From Linnemannia schmuckeri (Eukaryota; Mortierellomycota; Mortierellomycetes; Mortierellales; Mortierellaceae): 64,000 nucleotides of DNA. The notes beneath the pieces are model-generated. The model saw nothing but the letters and a program-made list of their open reading frames with translations, made no database searches and was not told where the DNA came from. Made by a program: the position numbers and the translations under genes. Location of the stretch: assembly GCA_029449235.1 (NCBI GenBank), contig JANATG010000019.1:558001-622000 (forward strand). Reading direction: 5' to 3'. Shown piece by piece: positions 22,732-35,471 of this stretch (the first letter of the stretch is position 1; every line of letters starts with the position of its first letter).

Positions 22732-25700
22732 TTAGGCTGAGGCAACCTCACCGGCCTGCTCTGCAAGTCTGTAAAACAAGGACTCCTTCCTCTTCAACAG
22801 CTCACTAGGATTTTCATACTCCTCAACCCGTCCCTTCTCCAGCACAAGGATCTTGTCAGAGTCCATCACAGTCTTGATGCGATGCGCAATCGTCAAGATC
22901 GTTCTGTCCTTGAACTCCTCTCGAATCGTCCTCTGGATCAGCTCGTCCGTCTCAACATCCACAGCCGCAGTGGCTTCGTCCAACACCAAGATCTTGGTCT
23001 TACGAAGCAACGCTCGGGCCAGACAGATCAGCGACCGCTGGCCGACAGAGAAGTTGTCACCGTTCTGCGTCACCTCGTATGACAACCCACCAGGCATCGT
23101 GGAGATATAAGTTTTCAAATGGGCACGATCGAGAGCCTCCCAAATCTCGGCATCAGTGGCTTGGTCAAAAGGATCCAGGTTATCGCGGACGGTACCGACA
23201 AAGAGAGTAGGGTCTTGAGGAATGATGGCAAGGTGCTGACGGAGGGTCTCCAGGCCGACAGTGGAGATGTCGATACCATCGATCCAGATCGATCCACCGT
23301 CTTCTTCGACTTCGACCTTCTGCAACTCGGCGACCTTGGCAACCTTGGCAGGATCCTCATCCATGTCGGCTCCGTTGTGGCTAGCCTTGGCCCAGTGGCT
23401 GTTAGCAGCCTCAATGATACGGAACAGAGCCAGGGTCAACGAAGACTTGCCAGCACCAGTACGTCCAACAATGCCGACCTTCTCACCAGGCTGAACCTCG
23501 AACGACACCTTCTTGAGAACCAGATCCATCCCTTGGCGGTAGCGAGTCGAGTAAGACTTGAATGAAAGGTGTCCCTCACCGGGCCAGTTCTCGGGAACAG
23601 TAACGTCAGTAAAGTTGGGAGCCTCCTGGTTCTTGTTGGAATACTCGTCCGTTCTCTCGACAGCAACCATCTCGAACTGAACTTCGCAGAGGCAGCGAAC
23701 AAGCCAAGTGATATCGACCGTGATGTTCAGGGCATAGGCAAGCGACATGCCGACCATGCTGGGGTTGACACTGTCGCGAGCCAAGACGGCAAACAAAGAG
23801 GCGGCAAGAACAATGACCGATCCTAGAGACTCGAGGCGGACGTTCAACCAGCGGTTACCGACGGCCCAAACAAAGTGGGCGTTTGACGCCAGATCTGAAC
23901 GGGAGGCGTTGTCTGCAATGAAGCGTTCGTTGCAACGAAGGGCACGAATGGTCGAAACACCAGACAAGGTTTCCGAGAAATGTTGGTACATGGGCGACTT
24001 GGCAACAGCCTCGATACGCTTGAAGGCACGGGAGGAGGCAATGTAATAGGTCATCACAAAGCCGTAAATCACAAAGATGGGAGGGACGATGGCCAAGAAC
24101 ACGGGAGTCGTGACCGAAATGACAATCAAACTACCAGTGACAGAGACACCGCAAAAGAACATGTCGTGAAAAGCCCAGGGGAGTTTCTCGTCAATACTGA
24201 AGATATCAGACGAGAAACGATTGATGATACGACCCGTGGGAGTAGTATCGAAGAAGGACATGGGCAGACGGAGAATATTATTCAGAAGCATGTTGTGGAG
24301 CTGCTTTGAGGCGCGGACACCGGCAGAGACCATGGTGGTGTATGACGTCCAGACGATCAACAGCATGAAGATGACGACCAAAGCGGCATAGACACCCATG
24401 TAGTAGCCGACAGTGTGGGTAGAGGTCTTGGCGACGTTGACCCAGTGCTCGAGCCAGGTGTTGGTTCCGATCTGGCAGCCCTGGATGATGCAAAACAAAA
24501 TGAGGACTTGAATGACATTGACAAGACCACTATAATATGGAAAAACGTGAACAAGGAGATTTGTCAGAATGTAACGAACTTGAAATCATGAAGTCAATCT
24601 AAGAAACAAGCAGGGGTGTAAACGACAACTTACGCGGAGTTAGCGTAGATCTTAAAGACGTTCCACTGAATACCTCCAACCTTCATCGTCTCCTCCTCAG
24701 TCAGGCCAGCATTCTCGTCCAACTTATCGTCAATCTCCTCGATTTTGGACTCGGTGGTGGTAGGACCAGCACTGATCTCGACCTCGTTGATTGTTTCGGC
24801 TTCACAGTCAGAATCGTCCTTCTCCTTGCGGACGACAGAATAATCCTGAATGAGCTGGTAGAAGGCGTTCCTTGCGTCAAGCAGCTCCTGGTACCGGCCG
24901 GTCTCGCTAATCTCGCCGTCCTTGATAACAACAATCTGGTCGACTTCGCTCAAGTGATGGATGCCGTGGGTAATCAAAAGACGCGTCTTGTCCTTCAACA
25001 GTCCACTGGGTCCAATCAAGTTCTGCCACAGGTGCTGGTCAACATGCGCATCAACGGCACTCAAAGGATCGTCCAAGAGATAAATATCAGCGTCCTGGTA
25101 TGCGGCACGAGCAAGGGAGACACGCTGCTTCTGGCCTCCTGACAAGTTGATTCCACGTTCGCCAATTTCAGTCTGGTCCCCGGCAGGGAGCATCTCGATG
25201 TCGGGTTCAAGTCCAGCGGCGTACACGATGCGGTCGTACTTATCCTGATCAAAGGGAAGACCAAAGACAATGTTATCTTTGACGGTGGCGTTGATGATCC
25301 AAGTCTGTTGAGGGGCATAGGCAACACGACCTGACATCCTGACCGTTCCGTGACGCTTGTACATGTCTCCGATCATGGCGTTGAAGAGCGAAGTCTTGCC
25401 CTGACCGACACGACCGACTATTGCTGTAAGGTTCCCGCGGTCAACTGAAAGGGTAATATTCTTGAGGGTGGGCTCATAGTTGCGCTCGACAGATTCGGCA
25501 CGGATAGGGACAGGTAGACCAGCCTCCTTAGCTTCCTTGGCCTCCAGCTTACGCTTCTTGGCTTCCTTCTTCTCCCGGACCTTCATCTGCTTCTCAGTCT
25601 CCTCTTCGGGTCCATCTTTGTCCCAGGCAAAGACACCATCCTTGATCTCAACAACAGATTGGGCAGGGTCCTTGGGCAAGTCATCCGAGCGTTCGGTCTG

Positions 25701-27871
25701 GTCATCAGAGAGCTCCTCGGACAACAGGTAGGTCTGGATACGACGAGTGGCGACGATGAGTCCGATGGTCTCTCCCAAAATATAGGAAAGCATACCGATA
25801 GGTCTGTTGAGCATTCCAAAGAGGGTGATCGAGACAAAGATGGTTTGAGAATTGATGTCGCCGGGTGTGAATCCTGGGCCCCCGACGGTGGCGTAGATAC
25901 TGAAGGAGACAAGGGCAATCAACAGGGTCATCGAACTGAACATGATGGTCATGAACGAGAAGGCAATCCCCATCTTGCGCAAAATCGAGAGTTCGCGGTT
26001 ACGGTACACGGCAATCTTGTTGCGGAATGAGGACTCCCTATTAGCGATGAAAGGGGAAAGAAATATTAGATTTCAAGAGTGATGACAATTAAATTGGACT
26101 TAAGGTCATACTCGGCATAACAAATGGACATACCAGCCATAGAGCTTGACGATCTTGATTCCAGACAGGACTTCATTGACCAAACGAATGCGGTTGTCCT
26201 AAATACATAGAAACAAATGCAAAAAAGATCAGCTTGCGTCGTTCACCCTGGTTTCAACATTAAACTAAAAGCAATAAAGAGACAAAAAGTGACATACCAT
26301 GGCGGTGAGCTTGGCGTCCTTGGCCTTTGAGAAGAAAGCGGCGATCCAGCCCTGGAGAGGAGTGACAGCAATGATAGTAGCCAATCCAGCTAGAGCAGAC
26401 CATCCTAACTGACGGTACAACAACCAAAGCGCAATACAGATCTCCAAGGGAACCGATAACCAGAAGGGAGTCAAGGGCAAGGCCTGCGACCACCTCTCTG
26501 CATCGACCGACATGTGATTGTTAATCTCTCCGGGTGTCTGGGTCTGTCTGGCGGCGGGAGAGAGTTTTAGAGCCTTGCGGTAGATCATGGAAATCAGGGC
26601 GGTACGGGCCTCGATACCCATGTTCATGATCAGCTGGTTGTACTGACCCTCCATCATCGCACTCATGATTGTCGCAAAGAACATGCCGAAGGACAAGACG
26701 ATTCCGAGCGTCACAGGTTGAGGCGCATCTGTCGAGTAGGACTTTGTGAACGACAACAACTGGTTCATCAACTCGGGAGCAACGAACAACAGCACAGACG
26801 CCAAGGACCTGTAAATAAGGACAGGAACCCACTGAGGTCCATAGGTCACAAGAAGCAACTTCAGCAACTGAGGCTCTTTTCCTTTGGCAGCGCGCTTGGC
26901 AAGATGTGCATCCCACTTGTCAGAGAGGTACGAGTACGAGAACTTGGTCTTGATCCTGTGAGGCATCATTCCTTGGACATCAGTCGCCTGCAGAGGTCGC
27001 TTGTATCCGTCCGAGATGAGGTGTTGGATGTAGTGGAACCAATAACGTGAAAAGATGTTGGCCTTCTCGTAAGGGCTGGCGTTGCTGTCTTGCTGAACAT
27101 GGGTATTTCCGCGTGGCCATGCCTCGACTGCAAATCCAAGAACGATGGATCCATAGTAGACATAGTAGAGAGTGGTCGATGACCTTGAGGAAAGGGCGCT
27201 GAGAGTGCGGGTGGTGATGGCTCCTGCGACGATCGAGACGAGGTAGTAGGAGTAGATGGCGGTTGACGAGCGAATCTCGTAGCGGTGTTCGAGTCTATTA
27301 AGGATCATGGCAAACAGCTAGAATACAGAGGGTCGATATGTTAGCCTTTTGTGCGTCTGTGCGAATTACCCTTGCCGAAGATTTGCAAGAAAAAAAAATG
27401 ACAAAAGAACAAAACGTACCCATGCAGCAGCCATGGATGCACTAGCGAGCACAGTGGCAGGTGAATATGGATCCTCGCTTCCCGACAATGCTGCTCTAAC
27501 AATAAGGGTAACCGCAGAAACCAACATGAAGGATTGTCCCAGCCAATAGATCAAGTTTGTCCTGCCTAGTCCATGGGCTTGACCGTTCCTGTAGAGTGTC
27601 CATGTACGGTAAGAGAAGGCGGCGATGGTCAAGCAAGCAGGGAGTGTTGAGAGGATTGTGGATTCAAAGCAAGTGGTGAGGTCGATCCTGCTAGGTGATG
27701 TAGGACCCTATTGTTGAATTTTAACAGTAAGAACGAAAGGGGGTAAGATTCAAGATTTCAACGAATCATGCATGAAAGGGATGAATGCCAGATCCAGAGG
27801 AATATTTGTCTCTGAGGTATCAAGATATCCCTTACCCATCCTTCTTGGTTTCCGCAGTACCCGGAACTCAT
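22732..27871 (-). CDS. ABCC/MRP-type full ABC transporter, copy 2
   Basis: Six exons (27871-27836, 27707-27420, 27317-26298, 26198-26134, 26037-24634, 24529-22732) give 1536 residues. All five intron positions and phases equal those of copy 1, including the 36-nt first exon (MSSGYCGNQEGW). Domains are TMD0, TMD1, NBD1 (GRVGQGKTSLFNAM, LSGGQKQRVSLARA, LLDDPLSAVD), TMD2 and NBD2 (GRTGAGKSSLTLALFR, FSVGQRSLICLARALL, LDEATAAVD). A highly charged Lys/Glu segment before NBD1 (around EKQMKVREKKEAKKRKLEAK) is absent from copy 1 and accounts for much of the length difference. TMD2 is clearly diverged from copy 1, while parts of NBD2 are identical at the DNA level. It is a full-length exporter of the glutathione-conjugate/organic-anion class. 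The diverged membrane domains suggest a different substrate range, which is inference. Confidence 0.9.
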
Positions 27872-29781
27872 GGTGATATGTCCAGGGTGGGAAATAAAAT
27901 AAAGAAAAGGAGTGAGGAAGGGAGGGAGAGGAAGGATTGGACAAAAACGGATGCGAGGGAGGATACGGAGGGTATATATACAAAAAAAAAAAATGAAGAG
28001 CCGAAGAGGGTGTGGCAGATAAAAAAAAAAGGAGTGTTAATGTATGTATGTGCACTCTCCCACAAACAAAACAAAACGAATAAGAAAGAAGAGGGCGTGC
28101 GACGCTGAAGTGAAAGAAAAAGTATAAAATTTTATCTTTTTGCCCGATCGTTGACGACGCTTTTTATACCTGTCGCCAGAGTGGTTGTTGGAGGCAATGC
28201 CCGATAATAATGGTAACTAAGAGACTGTCCTCCCTCCATCTTTATTCCGAGAGAAAGAATTCTCGGAAACAACAACAACAACGATAGGAAGAATTTCTTG
28301 GACCTTTGTGCCATCTCCACCCTTTCTCAAAAGAAGGGAGAAAAGAGTAAGGAAAAACGTCTGGTCATTTCGCTGAGTATCATTTGCAAGCCCGCAGTAA
28401 CAAACGGCTAAAAAAATACTCAGCACAAGTGACATTCTGCTAAAACGTTACTTTGCCTTCGTTTTTGCTTGTCCAAAGAAGGAAAATCTCCTCTTGAGGG
28501 CATGAACGTCAAGTTAGGGACTACATCGATCCGCTACCCTTTAGGTGACGATCTGCACTATTCACTGCCTTGCTCGCAAATTTGAAGTTGTCTTCCCTTT
28601 CCTCTTTGCTCTTTGATTTATGAAGAATTGAACAACAAAGCAACAGCCTGCCTTGTAAGATGACACAGGGTTGACAACTTTCTCGATCTTCTTCCTCTTA
28701 ATCAATTTTTTTCCTCTTTCGTAGACATGTGTGAGGCTGAAGCAATTGAGAGGTTGAAATGCCATGCAGGAGTATGCTAAGTCCGTCGGTCGCTCGACGG
28801 AAGGATGGGTTTTGCTCCATTCTACCCAATGGAGCAAAAAAAAAAAAAAAAATTGAGCCCGTACGTAGCCGATAGGGTACACTTACCCCCCGTCGTCTCG
28901 TTTGTGCAACCATAAATGGAATATATTTTTTAATTTGCTTTCTTTCGCTGCTTGAGAGTTCTTGACGACATGACTAAAGGTCTTCTTTCTTCATCCTTCC
29001 TTTTCCTTACATCTGTCTTGTTCCTTGTCATTATCCCTGTTCTCTCTTCTCTCTTTCCTTCTTTCCCTTGCTCTCTTTGCATCCCTGCATACCTTCTTCC
29101 AGCGTCGCAACTCCTCAACGCCTCAGCACACGGCAGAAACCTCAACTCAACCCAATTCAGATCTGAGATTAGGAGAGTAATTTTTTAGCTTGCCGCAACC
29201 ACAACACCAACGAAAAAAAGAGTTTCCCAGCTTGGACCCCTCAAAAATCGTCACCATCTTTGGTCAAGATCCCCCTCGAGTCATTTCTAATCTCAGATCG
29301 AATCCTTTTCTGGTGCCATCGATCTCTCTCCACAACTTTACCAAATACCGGATGCATTCCTTGATCATTGGATGTCATATCCCCATGCTTTCCTTTTTGC
29401 TCATTGCTCCTGAGAACATTCATAAATTAAAGTTATCTCTCTTTTCTGTTCTTGATTGATGAAGAAAATAAAAAACGTCCATTTACTCGGTAAACGCCAT
29501 CCATTCGTAGCTCTTTCTTCTTCCTTGTGCTTTTTTGTTGCCTTTTTCAATTGCTGCTCTTCTTTTTTTTGTTTGTTTTTGTGGCCCTGTGTCAAAGTGT
29601 GCCAGGCTGGATGCCAAGCGTTTCATTCAAAACAAAAATAAAGTGCTGTTCATTCCCATCTATGTCTACGTTACTTCCGCCATAATGGCAACCATACACT
29701 GGATCAAACACACCCACCAAAAGGGGTATCCATTTAGGCATCTCAACAACGACAACTAATCCTCTCTTTCCTCTTCAGACT
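27872..29781. other. Spacer between ABC copies 2 and 3
   Basis: This 1.9-kb spacer contains the 5' flank of copy 2, purine-rich low-complexity tracts and a perfect inverted repeat followed by an A-run (28810-28852). I see no supported gene. Confidence 0.55.
28810..28852. repeat. 12-bp perfect inverted repeat with 6-nt loop, followed by A17
   Basis: TTTTGCTCCATT (28810-28821) and AATGGAGCAAAA (28828-28839) are exact reverse complements separated by CTACCC. The right arm runs into 17 A residues (28836-28852). On the plus strand this is a hairpin with an A-tail; on the minus strand a T-run precedes the hairpin. It lies between two tandem ABC genes. Confidence 0.75.
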
Positions 29782-32700
29782 TCAATGCACCTCACCAGCC
29801 TGCTCAGCCAACCGGAAAAACAACGACCCCTCCCTCCTCAACAACAACACCTCCGGTCGCTCATACTCCACCACCTCGCCCTTTTCCAATACCAAGATCT
29901 TATTAGAATCCATCACCGTTTTGATCCTATGCGCAATCGTCAACACCGTCCTATCCTTAAACTCCTCTCGGATCGTCTGCTGAATCAAATCATCCGTCTC
30001 CACATCCACAGCAGCTGTCGCCTCATCCAACACCAGGATCTTGGTCTTGCGAAGCAACGCACGGGCCAGACAGATCAACGACCGCTGTCCCACTGAGAAG
30101 TTCTCTCCGTTTGATGCAACCTCATATGACAATCCACCAAAGAGGGAGGAGATAAGGGACTTTAGATGAGCACGTTCGAGGGCTGTCCAGAGTTCGGCAT
30201 CGGTCGATTCGTGAAAGGGGTCCAGGTTCTCACGGATAGTCCCCGCGAACAGTGTGGGGTCCTGGGGGATGATTGAGAGGTGACTTCGAAGGGTCTTGAG
30301 GCCGATTGTCGAAATGTCCACACCATCAATCTCAATTGATCCTCCTCCTCTCTCCCCTAGGTCTCCTCCAAGAGTATCATGCGGACTAGCGGTGGCAACC
30401 CGGGTCCAATAACTATCCTTGGCCTCAATCATCCGGAACAACGCCAAGGTCAACGACGACTTTCCAGCTCCCGTTCTCCCCACAATCCCAACCTTCTCCC
30501 CGGGTGCCACCTCAAAGGACACGTTCTTCAAAATGGGTTCCAGACCCTCCCGATACCTCGCCGAAAAGTTCCTGAAAACAACCTTCCCCTCTGCTGGCCA
30601 CCCCTCAGGAAGAGACACACCAGTGACGAGAGTAGCCTCCTGCGGTAACTCGGCATACTCTTCAATCCTTTCAACGCTAATTAGCTGGTTCGACATCTCG
30701 GCCCAAGACCGGACCAGGTACGTGATATCCCCAGTAATATTCATCGCATACGTCAACGACAGGCCCACCAAACCGGGCCCCACCAGACCATTACCTTTGC
30801 TCAAGACCGCCAACAACGCCGCATCAAAGACAATCAGAGCCCCCAAAAACTCCAACCGCACCTTCAACCACCGGTTGCCCATCCCAAATGCCAACTGCGT
30901 CTCTGCCGACAGATCCGCTTTCTCTCCATTCACTCGAATAAATCTCGGTGTGACAGACATGGCACGGATGGTCGAGACGCCAGCAAGAGTTTCTGAGAAA
31001 TGTTGGTACAGTGGAGATTTTGATACGGACATGAACCGTTTGAGGGCTTGGGAGGAGGAGAGAAAATAAGATTGAATGTAGAGGTAGCAGAGTGTAAGGA
31101 CGGGCATGGCGTAGAGGAATTGTGGGGTCGAGACGGAGATGACGACAAGGGTGCCACCGATGGCGACGAGGCAGTAGACAACATCAATTAGGTTCCAGAT
31201 GATGTTCTCATCAATCGCGTCTACATCCGTCGAGAACCTGTTGATTATCCGACCGACACTAACCACAGAACAAGAAACGAGAGATTAGACAAAAATTAAA
31301 TACAAATACTTGAACAGGCAATGGTCCAAATATACCAAAAAAACTTACGGGGTAACATCAAAAAACGCCATAGGCTGCCTCAACAAGTTCTCCAGCAACC
31401 GATCATGCATATGCCTTGCACCTTTCACAGCCGCAAGGACATTCGCAACATAAAACAGCACCATATTAAATGTCATATATGCCAACGTGAAAGCCGTGTA
31501 AATCACAAGAAACTGGACCACAGAGTACTTATCCTGCCCGGAGCCACTATCTGACCAGTACCGCAACCAGAAACTGGTCCCAATTTGGGCCATCTCAACG
31601 AGGATGTAGAGGATGATGACGGAGGCAATATTGGTATAGGAGGCTGCTTTTGCGTAGACCATGAACATGTGCCAGCCTACGCCGCCGTTGGCCATCTTCT
31701 CTACGGTAACCAGTCCTGCGGCAGGCTTGGACTCCTCGTTGTCGTTGCTGGTTTTGGTATCCTGACTCGACGTAATACCAGCGGGTGTGACAACAGTAGT
31801 GGCATCGGTATCATCAGCTGCCTCGCTTCCAGCCTCCGAAGACCTGTCCGTTGACGAAGTGGCGGCCCTGCTGGCGGATTTCTTGTGTTGCTTATCGGCA
31901 GTGACCGAGAACTCGAGGTTGAGCTGGTAAAATCCCCTCTTAGCCGCCAACAGCTCATCAAAGTGACCCTTCTCGCTAATGGTACCATCCTTCATCACCA
32001 GGACCTGATCAACCTCACTCAGATGATAAAGTCCATGTGTAACCAAAAGACGCGTCTTGTTCTTCAACAATCCACCAGGACCAATCAAATTCTTCCACAG
32101 GTGCTGGTCAACATGCGCATCGACTGCACTCAAAGGATCGTCCAGAAGGTAGATGTCCGCATCCTGGTAGGCAGCACGGGCAAGGGAAACACGCTGCTTT
32201 TGACCTCCGGATAAATTGATCCCTCGCTCACCAATCTCAGTTTGGTCGCCGGCAGGGAGCATATCCAGATCCTGCTGCAAACAACACGCCAAGATCACAG
32301 CCTCATAGCGCTCCTGGTCCAATGGTTTCCCAAAGAGAATGTTATCCTTGACGGTGCTGTGCAAGATCCAGGCCTGCTGGCTGACATAGGCGACGCTGCC
32401 TCGGACTTGGACTGATCCTTGGTACCTATGCATGTCCCCGATTAAAGCGCTGAGGAGGGACGACTTCCCTGAACCGATTCGACCGACGACGGCAGTTAGG
32501 GATCCAGCTCTGAGATGAAAGTTGATGTTGTTTAGTGTAGGGGTGCGAGGTGTCACCACAGTTTCGGAGGATGGCAGTGATGGTGCCAGCAAAGGTGTGT
32601 TCTCGTTACCGCTACCCTGAGCGCTGCTGTTGCTTATTTGATCATCCATCACTTGCTTATGCCATGACAGGACCGCATCTCGCACAACAACATCATCCTC

Positions 32701-34817
32701 CCCAAGTCTACTTAACACACTCGTCGAATCGATAGGCAACTCCTCTGAAAGCAAGAACGCCTGTATCCGTCGGGTAGCAACCAAGATAGAGGTCGTACTG
32801 CTCAGTAATGTATCCATGCTCGAGATAGGCTTGCTTAACAGACCAAAAAGCGATAAACTGACAAATATGACATGAGGCGTGATCTCTCCAGGTGTGCCTC
32901 CTGGACCTCCAACCGCAGCATAGATTCCGAAAGAGAGGAGACTCATGAACATGGTGGTGGAAAAGATCAATGTCATCCTGGCGTAGACGACCCCGAATCG
33001 ACGTAGAACTGCCATCTCAATCTCACGGTATCCTGCAATCCTAGCCTTGAAGGCGTCCTCTGTCAACCACAAAAAAAGAAGGGTCAGTTATTTCTGTCAC
33101 TACGTCAATCTTAAGGCATAAGCACCAACGCATAATAGAGAAAAAGAAGGTGAGTTACCCCAGGCGTACAGCTTGACGGTCTTGATGGAGGTCAACATCT
33201 CAGTGATCAGCCGGATACGGTGATCCATGATGGTCAACTTGGTACCTTTAATCTCCGAAAAGATATCCGCCACCTTGTTCTGGATGGGGATCAACCCCAC
33301 CACAGTTACCAACCCAACCAACGAGCACCACCCCAACTGTCGATACAACATCCAGAGCGCCACCAATAGCTCAATCGGTGCCGAGACCCACTGCGGCAAT
33401 GTGTTGAGTGCCGTTGTCCACTTTTCGGCATCAACCGACATGTGGTTCGAGATGGCTCCTGCAGTCTGAGTCTGTCGAGCCTCCGAGGAAAGTTTCAAAG
33501 ACTTGCGGTAGATCAGGCCAATCAGACCAGAACGGATCTCCATGCCGCGCTCGGCGTTGAGTTGAAGTAGCTGCGCGCCCGTGACAGAGCTCATGAGTGA
33601 GACTAAGAACATCAAAACTGCCAAGTAGATTCCATATGACAACGGCTGTGGCGCAGGCTCATCCGTTGACGACGATGCCATCATAAAGTCCAGAATCTGA
33701 CCCAGGAGCACCGGCTGTAGATAAATCAAAGTCGTTGACACAACCCTCGTCAACACAATAGGCGCCCAACCTACCCACCCAAACGTCAATGCAATCGTCC
33801 TAAACAGCAACCAAGGTTTCACCCTCTCCTGACGCGCTTTTGGAGCCAGCGTCCAGAACCGTGCCTCTTGTCTCTGCCAAGTCGCCGCAAGATCCTTATA
33901 CGCATGTTCAGACCGAATCCGCTCTGGCATCAGGTGGGCAAAATCATCCAATTGAAGCGGACGGCTGTATCCGATGCTCATGATGGGCTGGATGTAGTGG
34001 AAGGAGAGTCGTGAGATCAGGTTGGCTTTTTCAAAGACGCTTGCGTTGGATGACTTTTGGACTTTTGTCCATCCTCTTGGCCATGCCTCGACGATCAGAC
34101 CAAGGATGAGTGAACCCAGGAACCACTGGAGGGTAGTAGTGAGGGGGGATGAGGGTGAGGGAGAGGGAGTTGTTGAGGATGTTTGGGGGCTCAACCAGAG
34201 GACGCCTCCTAAGCCGGAGGTGGCGATGAGGTAGTAGCCAAGAATAAAGTCAGATGATCGGATCGAACACTTGTGTTCTTCACGATTCAGTACCATCGCC
34301 AGCATCTATGCATAACAAAAATTTGACGCAGACAAAAAAAAGCGTTTTGGTAAGTACAGAAAGGCAAAATGCTTTTGTAGACCTTGCTATCATAGAATTC
34401 ACTCTTAAAAAGAATAGATTTATACCCAAGCAAGCAACATGGACGCAGAGGCAAGAAGGATGTCCCAGTCAATAGAGTGGTTGCGATTCTGAATCTCCAT
34501 GCACAGAGTTGCAGTGAGGGAGATACATCCGCTCAACATCAGACAGAATGAGGACCAGTATATAAGTCCCGTTCGACCAAGGCCATGTTGGCGACCATGC
34601 TTATGGAGCCAGACGAGCCGACCGAGAAAGAGTACGCTCGCAAGCGATGCAGGGAGCGTCAGGTAGAAGCTATTTGGATGTTGTCAATTTTCACGCGTAG
34701 GAAGTAGGCAGATCGATTTAGTCAGCTGCGTGGCATGTAGTGTTGGGTAGTTGAGTAGAGGAAGAAGGCAAACGATGCTACTTACAAACCGGTGGAGTGA
34801 ATTAGAGTATTGTCATT
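29782..34817 (-). CDS. ABCC/MRP-type full ABC transporter, copy 3 (first exon unresolved)
   Basis: Five supported exons, 34817-34786, 34669-34426, 34305-33159, 33059-31349 and 31258-29782, give 1537 codons including the stop in closed phase. The start exon lies further upstream and is not resolved. The 36-nt MSSG...EGW exon of copies 1 and 2 was not found, and the proposed acceptor at 34818 (AAAG) is weak. Domains are TMD0 (most helices), TMD1, NBD1 (GRIGSGKSSLLSAL, LSGGQKQRVSLARA, LLDDPLSAVD), TMD2 and NBD2 (GRTGAGKSSLTLALFR, FSVGQRSLICLARALL, LDEATAAVD). Both nucleotide sites look intact. The intron layout differs from copies 1 and 2: two introns are missing, one is new at FFDVTP/VGRI, one is new inside TMD0, and one is shifted by 2 nt. 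This marks it as the older paralogue. The NBD2 insert is present but shorter (about 25 residues). Confidence 0.82.
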
Positions 34818-35471
34818 CTTTGGTGATCGTCATGGGAATCGTCATGGAGGTAGAATAAGTAGAGAATAGAAAAAGAAAAGTGCCGTGTGCTGGTTAGAGG
34901 TTGACAAGTGATCAGCGCTTTTATGTGGGTGAAGCATCCATCTACGACGATCGTCCATAAAAAAGACATACAGATGGTTCAACGATGTCTTGACCAGAGG
35001 TCGATGATGGTGCCCATGAGCCCGCAGCAGCATTTATGGATAACATATCCACATTCATTCAGTGGAGGAGAGATTGACAAAAGGTGAAAGAAGTGGTGCA
35101 AGAAAAGAAAAGAAGAGGAGCAATGCCCTTTCTGTTTTGTCCATTTTTCCTTTCGTTTCATTAATGGCTACAAACGAACGTCACTTTGAGAGCTGTGTGA
35201 ATCCGCAGTTTTATCCCTTCTCCCTCACACTTCTGTTCTTTTTTGATGGATCCGACACTAAGACGTACAAGGCGGCCATACAATTTTGCATTTTCCGACG
35301 TTTAAAGAGAAAAGAAACAGGAGCACCAAGGCACGTCGGATAAACACAACGAAGGTGCCGATCGGTATAGTAAAAAGCAAACAGTCCGCCCGTTTATTCA
35401 TATTTCCACCCTCATCCTCATCCTTCCCGCAGCAATGCCTCTTTCTTTGCCTCTTTCGTCCCTCAAGGCAT
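34818..35471. other. 5' flank of ABC copy 3 and 3' flank of the next gene
   Basis: This stretch must hold the missing first exon of ABC copy 3. Candidate start codons occur at about 35030, 35000 and 34956 on the minus strand, but none is followed by a strong donor in the right phase. Nothing else is visible. Confidence 0.4.

Noticed and set aside
16608..34817. ABC array read as many separate short genes or pseudogenes
   Set aside because: Stops between the open frames fall in short GT-AG introns; splicing restores full-length proteins with all nucleotide-binding motifs in each copy.
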